The notes below the pieces were generated by a model, which saw only the letters and a list, made by a program, of their open reading frames with translations, did no database searches and was not told the DNA's origin. This document shows, one piece after another, positions 1-6,240 of a stretch of DNA of 9,050 nucleotides. The stretch covers positions 1 through 9,050 of the forward strand of contig QWHP01000086.1 of the NCBI GenBank assembly GCA_021404985.1. The letters run 5' to 3'. Position 1 is the stretch's first letter. Each line of letters opens with the position of its first letter. The DNA comes from Actinobacteria bacterium ATB1 (lineage in GTDB: Bacteria > Actinomycetota > Acidimicrobiia > UBA2766). Both the position numbers and the translations under genes were made by a program.

Positions 1-2346
1 ACCGTTCCACCACTGGCTTGTCGCCGAGTTCCTGACGCCGACCTTCGCGGCTGCGACCCCGCGGTCGTCGTGGGCCTGCCCGGAGATGTTCACGGTGCCG
101 GCGGGGAACTTCTGCCCCGCCACAGGCTGGGTCACGACTCCGGACGGGGCGGTCGTGTCCGGGGGTGGCGGTGTCGCCACGGAGAAGGCGAGCGTGGTCG
201 TGTTCGATGCGTTCGACGAGATATCCCGCGCCCTGACGCTGGCCTCGTAGCTGTGTCCGTAGGAGGCTCCGAGGAACGTCCACTTGTACATCATGTTCGT
301 CGTCGGACTCCCCTGCAGAGCCGCCAGCGCCCACTTCTGGGTGGAGGACCAGGTGCTGTTCGAAGGGTCCCACCACTGCCCGGTCGCCGTGTCCTTCACC
401 GAGACCTCGACGTTGGCCACGCCTGCGTTGTCGGAGGCGTTCCCCACGAAGGTGACGGCAGAGTGGAGCTGCTGGCCGTTCGTGGGTGCAGTGACCGACA
501 CCGTCGGCTTCGTCGACTCGTAGGTGGGTTTGGCGGCGTTCGGGTTGTACACGAGGATGCGGTCGTTTCCGGCGTCGGAGACGTACAGGTTCCCGTCGGG
601 GCCACACGCGATTCCCGACGGGTTCCTCATCTGGTGCGGCCCCGTTCCCAACCCGCCCCACTTGCCGAGGTAGGTGCCGGTGAGACTGAAAGCTTGGATG
701 CGCGAGAGCTGGTCGTCGGTCACGAAGAGGAGCCCGCCGCAGACTACTGCGTCCTTGGGGTTCCTGAACTGGCCGTTGCCCGTACCGGACGAGCCCCAGT
801 AAGTGATCTGGCTGCCGTTGTATGCCGAGTACTTGTACACCCGGTCGTTGTTCGCGTTGAGGACGAAGATGTTCCCAGTTGCGGGGTCGACGGCGATCCC
901 GTGGTTCGTCTGGGAGATCTTGCCGAGCTCGAGGCCGGTCGTCGTGCTGAACCCCTTCACGTATCCAGACGCACGATCCGCGACGATCGCCACCCCGTTG
1001 TAGAACTCGATGTCGTTGGGCCAGCGCAGGAAGTTCGTCCCGCTCGAGTCGACACCTCCCGTGCCGAGGGTGAACGGGCCCGAGTACATGTCCGGCTCGA
1101 ACACCTGCACGTAATGCCCACGTTCGTTGGCGACGAAGATCCGGCCCGTGAGGGGATCGACGCCGATGCCCCTCGGGTAGTTGAAGCCGTACAGGCCGTT
1201 CCCCCGCTGTCCCCACTTTCCGAGAAAGGTCCCGTCACCCGCGAACTTCTGGACTCGCTGGTTCCAGGAGTCGGCTGCCCACACCTCGCCGGTCACGGGA
1301 TTCAGGGCTACGTCACGCGACTCCGCGAGCATGGCGTCGCCCGGCGTCCTTTTGGGATCCGGAGCGTCGCGCACGAACGCCCCACCAGCGTCGAACTGCT
1401 GTATGCGGAAGTTCCCGTAGTCGGTGACCCAGAGGTTCCCAGCGGCGTCGACGGTGGGCTGACGTGGTCCCGCGAACTCCCCGTCCCCGTTGCCGTCCCC
1501 TCCGATGACTCCAAGGTGGTTCCCTGACAGGTCGAACTTGTCGACCTGGTCGTTTGAGGCGTCGACCACGTAGAGCCATCCGTGGCTTTCGTCGACGGTC
1601 ACACCGCGGACGTCACCCCCGAAGTAGCCCGAGCCAAACGATCCCTGCCACACGCCCGAGGTGGACCACTTCATGACGATCCTGTTGATCGTGTCCGATA
1701 GGTAGACCGTTCCGTTGTAGACGTCGATGCCGTAGGCACGTGGCATCTGGAGGTCGTTGCGGACGATACTCCAGTTGCCGACCTCGCTCGCGCTCTGGGA
1801 TCCGTCGTTGACGCTGTACACGCGAACACGGGGGGGATCGCCGGACGTGTTCCAGTAGTGGCTGTCGGCCACGTACAGGTAGCCGTTCGCGTCGACCGTG
1901 GCCCAGGCGTTGTAGTCGGAGCTCGTCGAGAACGCGAACTTGAAGCTCCCGAACTTGTCGTACTTGGCGAACACGCCGAAGTCGGATCCGTCGGCGATCT
2001 CGGGGACGTAGATGTCGCCGTTTCGGGGATCGACCGCGATCGAGTACGGCTGTCCGTTCGGGTTGCCCCTGTAGAAGGACCCGACCTCGTTGCCGCTGGT
2101 GTCGTAACGGCGAACCCTGTAGTTGAGGTAGTCCCCGACGACGATCTCGTCCGTCGCCGGATTGTACTGGGCTCCCCACGCGTACACGCCGGCACGGCCT
2201 TCGCCGGCCATGGACCGGACGAATGCCGGTGGGTAGTAGGCGGCCTGGGCAGGAAGGGCGGGTACGAGGACGAGCGCCAGAAGGGCCGCAAGTGCAAGGG
2301 CGACCAAGCGGCCGGTTCCGGTGAGGGCCCGCTTCATTCTTCGCAT
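1..2346 (-). CDS. Secreted NHL-repeat beta-propeller protein with C-terminal Ig-like domains (3' end outside window)
   Basis: This reading frame stays open for 782 codons from the ATG at 2346 to the left edge, so the protein is incomplete at its C-terminus. Residues 1-36 form a Sec signal peptide: an Arg/Lys-rich start, an Ala/Leu/Val core around 14-30, and a cleavage site near AQA. Residues about 40-605 hold some 11 NHL-type blades. Each ends in a motif like NDRVYKY, NFRIQQF, NQRVQKF or NDRILVY and is followed by 'G.DP.tGniyV.D'. This suggests one or two beta-propellers that bind protein or carbohydrate. Residues about 613-724 form an Ig-like domain (VEVSVKDTATGQWW), and a second copy begins near 732 and is cut at the edge. 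The start could also be the ATG at 2337. The only Shine-Dalgarno-like run, GAGG at 2360-2363, lies 13 bases before 2346, so the start is uncertain by three codons. The protein probably acts as an extracellular scaffold or binding protein. No enzymatic motif was seen. Confidence 0.9.
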   Translation of the reverse strand, partial: MRRMKRALTGTGRLVALALAALLALVLVPALPAQAAYYPPAFVRSMAGEGRAGVYAWGAQYNPATDEIVVGDYLNYRVRRYDTSGNEVGSFYRGNPNGQPYSIAVDPRNGDIYVPEIADGSDFGVFAKYDKFGSFKFAFSTSSDYNAWATVDANGYLYVADSHYWNTSGDPPRVRVYSVNDGSQSASEVGNWSIVRNDLQMPRAYGIDVYNGTVYLSDTINRIVMKWSTSGVWQGSFGSGYFGGDVRGVTVDESHGWLYVVDASNDQVDKFDLSGNHLGVIGGDGNGDGEFAGPRQPTVDAAGNLWVTDYGNFRIQQFDAGGAFVRDAPDPKRTPGDAMLAESRDVALNPVTGEVWAADSWNQRVQKFAGDGTFLGKWGQRGNGLYGFNYPRGIGVDPLTGRIFVANERGHYVQVFEPDMYSGPFTLGTGGVDSSGTNFLRWPNDIEFYNGVAIVADRASGYVKGFSTTTGLELGKISQTNHGIAVDPATGNIFVLNANNDRVYKYSAYNGSQITYWGSSGTGNGQFRNPKDAVVCGGLLFVTDDQLSRIQAFSLTGTYLGKWGGLGTGPHQMRNPSGIACGPDGNLYVSDAGNDRILVYNPNAAKPTYESTKPTVSVTAPTNGQQLHSAVTFVGNASDNAGVANVEVSVKDTATGQWWDPSNSTWSSTQKWALAALQGSPTTNMMYKWTFLGASYGHSYEASVRARDISSNASNTTTLAFSVATPPPPDTTAPSGVVTQPVAGQKFPAGTVNISGQAHDDRGVAAAKVGVRNSATSQWWNG

Positions 2347-2585
2347 CGTCGATACCACGCCTCGGTCGGAGCTTCGGGCAGCAGGCACCGACTGCCAGAT
2401 CGGTGCCGGTCTTCGGGACCCCTGCGCGAGCGTCTGCAGCGGGGAGTCCTTGAATCTATTGAACACGACCCTATGCGATACCTTCCCCAAAGGCACGCTC
2501 CGTCACGATCTGGGCCATAGGCCCTATTCGGACATGGCACGGGTGGATGGCGCGAGCACACTGCTGCGCAGGTTTCCTCGCTGCC
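2347..2585 (-). other. 239-base intergenic region before the NHL gene
   Basis: This is the largest gap in the window and the likeliest place for a separate promoter for the NHL gene. It contains a comparatively AT-rich stretch at about 2445-2490, with TAGGGT-like and TAGATT-like hexamers on the minus strand, but no convincing -35 partner at normal spacing. A short hairpin (gggcc 2512-2516, ggccc 2520-2524) and the perfect inverted repeat at 2384-2407 also lie here. No gene with believable codon use was found. Confidence 0.4.
2384..2407. promoter_or_regulatory. Perfect 8-8-8 inverted repeat upstream of the NHL-protein gene
   Basis: The arms ggcaccga (2384-2391) and tcggtgcc (2400-2407) are perfect reverse complements around an 8-base spacer. 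The element lies about 40 bases before the likely ATG of the NHL gene. It could be an operator for a dimeric regulator or a hairpin in the 5' leader. There is no T-run, so it is not a typical intrinsic terminator. The repeat is directly visible; its function is inferred. Confidence 0.5.
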
Positions 2586-4757
2586 TCACCGCACGGTGAA
2601 GGGCACCCAGACCGAAGACGACTGGTTGCCGAGAGTGTCGACCGCTCGCACCCAGGCGCCGTAGCTACCCGGTTTCGTGGGTCGCCATGCGAACCGCCAA
2701 GTCGTCGACCCCTGACCCGGCTGTTGGAGGGTGGCCGTGTGCCGAGTCCACGCCCCCCAGGTGCCGTTCGCCTTCCACCATGTCCGCGTCACCGTGTCCT
2801 GGATCGCGACCCTGACTTCCGCCACGCCGCGACCGGCGCTCGCGGTGCCGGCAAGATCGACCTGGCCGAGGGGTACGACCTGTGCGGGCACTGGGGATGC
2901 CACCGAGACAGTTGTCGGGCCCGGGGACACTCCCCCACCGTCTCCGTCACCACCTCCGCTCGTCGCTGCCATGACAAGTCCCGCATCCCAGGCGCCCACG
3001 CGAACGCTTCTTGTGAGTGTGGGGCTTCCAGCGGTCCTGTTGACCAAGTCGAACACGTCCGAAGGGAAGGGACAGGTCACCGGAGTGCCTGTCGGATTCA
3101 CGAGAACCATTCCCTTCGAGAACTCCCTCGAATAGACCTGGGTCGTGCCGGTCGATCCGACGTTCGTGCACGTGACGCGCGGGACCTCCGCAAGCCTCGC
3201 CGGCTTCGTCTTCTGGGACCCAAAATCCCACCTGTAGAGCTCACCCGGTCGGACCAGACCAGCGTTCAGTCCCCCGAACTGGTAGCGGACGGCTTCGTCC
3301 CGTTTGGTCAGGAGGAAAGATCCGTAGGCGAACCTCTCGTACTGGTCGGTGCTCCAGCCGTCCGCCTGTGACGTCTTGACCCAGTAGATGCCCGGCCAGT
3401 CGTTCGCCTGGATCTGGAAGGACTGCTCCATCTGCGCCGTCCAGAGGTTCCTGTCCCACAACCATCGCTCGAGGACCCCGCCGTCGACCTGGGAGAGGAT
3501 GGCGTTGCGACACGACGTCGTGTTGGTCCCCTGGGACGTGAGGTTGTTCGCCAGGAAGCTCACGTTCGGCCAGCCCGTCCCGGGACCGAAGTGCCTACGG
3601 AGCTCGCCGATCTTGGTGATCTGTGCATCGCGGTAGCTCACCGAGTCGGCGATCGTCGCCTTGTGGTCGAGCCAGGGCGTGACCGGGTTCCCCCAAGGAT
3701 CTGCCTGGTTGTACTGGGCACAGCTCGTCACGTCGAGCCAGACGGCATTGTGGCCTTGGAGGTTCGGCCCGAACGTCGCCTTGATCCGCGACGCGATCCA
3801 GCCCACGGCATCCTTCTTGGCGCCGCTCGCCGCCGTCTGCCAGACCTTGATCCCGTAGCGCAGTCCGACGCCGGTGCGATCGACCGCTGGTGTGCCGGAC
3901 AGGTCGGTGTCCCACTGGGCTGCGTCCTTCGACCCGATGTAGACGGGTGACATCACGCGGCTCCCCTGGACGTGGGCGGCCGGCACGGTGCCGAAGAAGC
4001 CGCGATCGACAGTGAGGGCCACGTTCGTACCAGTCGTCGCGACGGCTCGGACTCTCATGATCTCGTCGTCTACTCGAACCCACGAGACGAAGTCGTGCGT
4101 GTTCTCGGACGTCGAGCCGGTCAGGCCCCTGCCACGCGAGGCCGTGTACGGCCACGTCGGGGGTGCCCCGGCCGGAGCGTTCGGGCCGGCGGAGCTGACC
4201 ACGACCTCTGTCTGGCCGACGCCGATCGCCACCGTGAGCCGCGCCGCGGTGCTCGTCCCCGATCCTGTGCCGGCCCGAGGTTGGCCGGGCCACCAGGTTC
4301 CTATGGCCAGGGGTTGCTGAACCTCCAGCAGCGCTGCCTCCCCGAAGGTGAGTTCCCCCGACTTGGCCTGCGACACGTACGAGCCGTTCCGGTAGTTGGA
4401 GGCCATGACTCCCCGAGTCCCCAGATCGGCGGCGAACGTCGTGGGGTCGCCCGAGGCGGAGACGTCGCCCATCGCCAACTGGTTCGCACCCTGGCTGTGA
4501 AAATGCACGTACCACTTGGTCAACTCGTCGAGTCGGGCGCTCGACTCGGCTCCCGAGAGCCTCTTCAGCGCTGCCACCTCACCCGGATCGTTTACCTCGG
4601 TCCACATGCGCACGAACGGGCGTTCACTCGGAGCGGGCGGCGGGACGGCCGCGCTCGAAGGCTCTGAGGTTCCTTGGCACACGACGCAGACAACAAGGAC
4701 GAATGCCCAGAGAATGGTGCCGGGGCGGACTCCGGCCTTCCGCAGCCGTGGGTGCAT
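2586..4757 (-). CDS. Exported putative glycoside hydrolase-like protein with C-terminal Ig-like domain
   Basis: The protein has 723 residues. The start is placed at the ATG at 4757 rather than at 4769, because GGAG (4764-4767) sits 6 bases upstream of it. Residues 1-37 form a signal peptide (core 14-27, cleavage near SSAA). Residues about 48-595 form a large core that reads like a TIM-barrel hydrolase of the 'hypothetical glycosyl hydrolase' kind. Segments that look like barrel strands end in conserved acids, notably D342 in AVWLD and E430 in GGVLERWLW. The core closes with 'FSKGMVLVNPTGTPVTC', a pattern common at the ends of such proteins. A module of about 110 residues (165-275) is inserted in the core. 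A Gly/Asp-rich linker (600-612) leads to an Ig-like domain (615-723) with WWKANGTWGAW. C346, C416, C530 and C562 match cysteines in the paralog at 6241-8697, so disulfides are likely. The export signal and the paralogy are clear. The enzymatic role is inferred, and the substrate is unknown. Confidence 0.9.
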   Translation of the reverse strand: MHPRLRKAGVRPGTILWAFVLVVCVVCQGTSEPSSAAVPPPAPSERPFVRMWTEVNDPGEVAALKRLSGAESSARLDELTKWYVHFHSQGANQLAMGDVSASGDPTTFAADLGTRGVMASNYRNGSYVSQAKSGELTFGEAALLEVQQPLAIGTWWPGQPRAGTGSGTSTAARLTVAIGVGQTEVVVSSAGPNAPAGAPPTWPYTASRGRGLTGSTSENTHDFVSWVRVDDEIMRVRAVATTGTNVALTVDRGFFGTVPAAHVQGSRVMSPVYIGSKDAAQWDTDLSGTPAVDRTGVGLRYGIKVWQTAASGAKKDAVGWIASRIKATFGPNLQGHNAVWLDVTSCAQYNQADPWGNPVTPWLDHKATIADSVSYRDAQITKIGELRRHFGPGTGWPNVSFLANNLTSQGTNTTSCRNAILSQVDGGVLERWLWDRNLWTAQMEQSFQIQANDWPGIYWVKTSQADGWSTDQYERFAYGSFLLTKRDEAVRYQFGGLNAGLVRPGELYRWDFGSQKTKPARLAEVPRVTCTNVGSTGTTQVYSREFSKGMVLVNPTGTPVTCPFPSDVFDLVNRTAGSPTLTRSVRVGAWDAGLVMAATSGGGDGDGGGVSPGPTTVSVASPVPAQVVPLGQVDLAGTASAGRGVAEVRVAIQDTVTRTWWKANGTWGAWTRHTATLQQPGQGSTTWRFAWRPTKPGSYGAWVRAVDTLGNQSSSVWVPFTVR

Positions 4758-4763
4758 GGTTGA

Positions 4764-4767
4764 CTCC
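4764..4767 (-). promoter_or_regulatory. Ribosome binding site deciding the start at 4757
   Basis: GGAG on the minus strand lies 6 bases before the ATG at 4757. The alternative ATG at 4769 overlaps this site and has no purine-rich run in front of it. The choice removes four residues and leaves a normal signal peptide. Confidence 0.65.
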
Positions 4768-4874
4768 ATCGGGACAGGGGGGACGGTCCGAGAGGGCGAG
4801 GAATCGGTCGACTCGTACGAACGGGTCGGGAGCCTAGCGTCCCCGGACGGGGTCCCGGTCGATCTGGCCGTGCG

Positions 4875-6152
4875 TCAGTTGCCGGCCTGGGCAGCCGCCA
4901 CGGCATTCGCGTAGACCTGCGCGGCAGGTCGTGGCGTCCCGTCAGGCTCCCAGAGCCCCCTCCAGATCTCGCGGCCCCGGCTCCCCGGCGACCAGGCGGC
5001 GGGCAGGTAGATGAGCCGGCCGATCCCGAGTGCCCTGCCGGCGCCGAGCAGCTCTGCGGTCTCGCCTGCAGCGACGTCCTCGTCGTAGGACGGCCCCGGC
5101 CAGGCGATGCCCACCTCCCACGCTTCGACCGTCTGCGCAGGGGAGGTGATCGAGCGGATGTGCCCGACGACGTCCGCAAGGTGCTGCCAAGGCTCGTAGT
5201 AGTGGAGTTGCCAGGCGTCGACATATTGCATCGCTCGGGCAGTGGCCTCGATGTAGTCGATCGCACGCTGAGCGGGCATCCCTGACAGGACGTCCCTCAG
5301 CTCGGCCACGCCGGCCACGCGTGGGAACACGAAGGTCTCGGAGGCAAACCGGCGTGCATAGTAGGAGTCGTAGAAAGCGACTGCGTCGGCATCTCTTCCC
5401 TGCTCGAGCAGCGCTGCGGCGATTGCCACCCCGTAGCCGATGCTGGAAATGCCGCCGTCGAGGACGGACACCTCGCCCTTGGCTGCGCCATGCACCGCAT
5501 CGGCGCCCAGACGCACGAGGTCGACGTACTCCTCGGGGGTCCCTCTCCAGAAGTTCGTCGCGTTCGGCTCGTTCTCGATCGCGTAGGCGGCAACCCCCCG
5601 TGGCTCGTACCGCTCGACTACCGCGGCGACGAAGCCCTCGTACTCCTCGGGGTCGTCCGGGAAACGGGACGGCGTCTTCGACTTGTCGCCCGCCCCTTCG
5701 TCTGTAGCACTGTTGACCCAGCACGACCCGGTACGGATCTTGAGATAGACGTCGTAACCGAGCCTCTGGGCGGAGGCGACCACGTCGTCGACCTCCGACC
5801 AGTTCCTCTCGCCCTGCTCGGGCTCGATCCCACACCATTCGAACTCGTAGAACGTCGCGCCGCCAGCCACGGAGGCGAGCGCGTCCTCGAGGTCTCCGAC
5901 GTGCTGCCAGTTCCACTTAAGGCCATAGGGATGCGAGCGTGCCTCGATCTGTGGTCCGTCGTAGAGCAGACTCTCGCGCCCGCCGCCGTTCCTTCCGCCG
6001 CCGGCGGATCCGCCGCCCTGGCCGAGCTCAGCGCTCGTGCAGCTTGCGACGAGGGACGCGAGAGCAAGCGCCGCGATCAGGACCGTGGGCACGCGCGTGA
6101 CCCCACGCGCGCGTCCGGAGCACCGGGGCTTCCCAGAAGGTCGAGCATGCAT
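4875..6152 (-). CDS. Lipoprotein, putative clan GH-A glycoside hydrolase
   Basis: The protein has 425 residues. Its N-terminus has a basic region, a hydrophobic stretch (22-37) and a lipobox ending VASC with the lipidated cysteine at 38. A Gly/Ser/Asn-rich linker (42-59) would tether the enzyme to the membrane surface. Residues about 74-420 resemble a retaining (beta/alpha)8 hydrolase. FYEFEWCGIEPEQGERNWSEVDD (split here as strand plus 'W..iep..g..nWs..D') is the typical first strand region, and YDVYLKIRTG is a likely second strand. AIENEPN places the conserved Asn-Glu pair at N194-E195, with E195 the likely acid/base. WEVGI places E346 as the likely nucleophile at the end of strand 7. HYYEPW (317-322) supplies aromatic and His residues expected in the cleft. 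The family within clan GH-A (GH5-, GH39- or similar) cannot be decided. No clear Shine-Dalgarno precedes the ATG at 6152, but the signal sequence needs a start here or slightly downstream. The gene lies between the two paralogous hydrolase-like genes in the same orientation. Confidence 0.88.
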   Translation of the reverse strand: MHARPSGKPRCSGRARGVTRVPTVLIAALALASLVASCTSAELGQGGGSAGGGRNGGGRESLLYDGPQIEARSHPYGLKWNWQHVGDLEDALASVAGGATFYEFEWCGIEPEQGERNWSEVDDVVASAQRLGYDVYLKIRTGSCWVNSATDEGAGDKSKTPSRFPDDPEEYEGFVAAVVERYEPRGVAAYAIENEPNATNFWRGTPEEYVDLVRLGADAVHGAAKGEVSVLDGGISSIGYGVAIAAALLEQGRDADAVAFYDSYYARRFASETFVFPRVAGVAELRDVLSGMPAQRAIDYIEATARAMQYVDAWQLHYYEPWQHLADVVGHIRSITSPAQTVEAWEVGIAWPGPSYDEDVAAGETAELLGAGRALGIGRLIYLPAAWSPGSRGREIWRGLWEPDGTPRPAAQVYANAVAAAQAGN

Positions 6153-6154
6153 GT

Positions 6155-6206
6155 GGGACGGACGCTACTCAGGTTCCCTGGCGAGAACCTGAGAACCGCC
6201 CGTCCC
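6155..6206. promoter_or_regulatory. Two-tier inverted repeat just upstream of the lipoprotein gene
   Basis: The inner arms ctcaggttc (6168-6176) and gaacctgag (6185-6193) are a perfect 9-base inverted repeat with an 8-base spacer. The outer arms gggacgg (6155-6161) and ccgtccc (6200-6206) are also perfect, separated from the inner arms by 6 bases on each side. The element fills most of the gap between the stop at 6241 and the start at 6152 and begins 3 bases from that start codon. An alternative pairing, gaaccgc (6193-6199) with gcggttc (6213-6219), overlaps the inner arm. No T-run follows, so it may be a leader hairpin, a transcript-processing site or an operator rather than a classic terminator. 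Confidence 0.55.
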
Positions 6207-6240
6207 CACGGAGCGGTTCGGTGACACAGGCACTGTGGGG

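Noticed and set aside
70..1527. Long plus-strand open frame of 485 codons
   Set aside because: It is antisense to the NHL-repeat gene. Its translation is a low-complexity Arg/Val/Gly-rich string without domains, while the minus strand gives regular NHL blades.
2512..2524. gggcc-ata-ggccc hairpin considered as a terminator after the 723-residue gene
   Set aside because: It has only five base pairs with a three-base loop and no T-run, and such short palindromes are expected by chance in GC-rich DNA.
3595..4515. Minus-strand open frame of 306 codons
   Set aside because: It is a shadow of the 723-residue gene in a shifted frame, Arg-rich and without recognisable motifs.
4675..4700. Possible lipobox in the signal peptide of the 723-residue protein (VVCVVC)
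   Set aside because: The residue before either cysteine is Val rather than Gly, Ala or Ser, and a standard cleavage site lies near SSAA, so Sec/signal peptidase I export is more likely.
4838..4856. GC-rich hairpin (cccc/gggg around 4841-4852) after the lipoprotein gene, considered as a terminator
   Set aside because: The stem is short, alternative pairings compete, and no T-run follows on the minus strand.
4942..5916. Minus-strand open frame of 324 codons
   Set aside because: It is a shadow of the lipoprotein gene, whose own frame has a lipobox and GH-A-like catalytic motifs.
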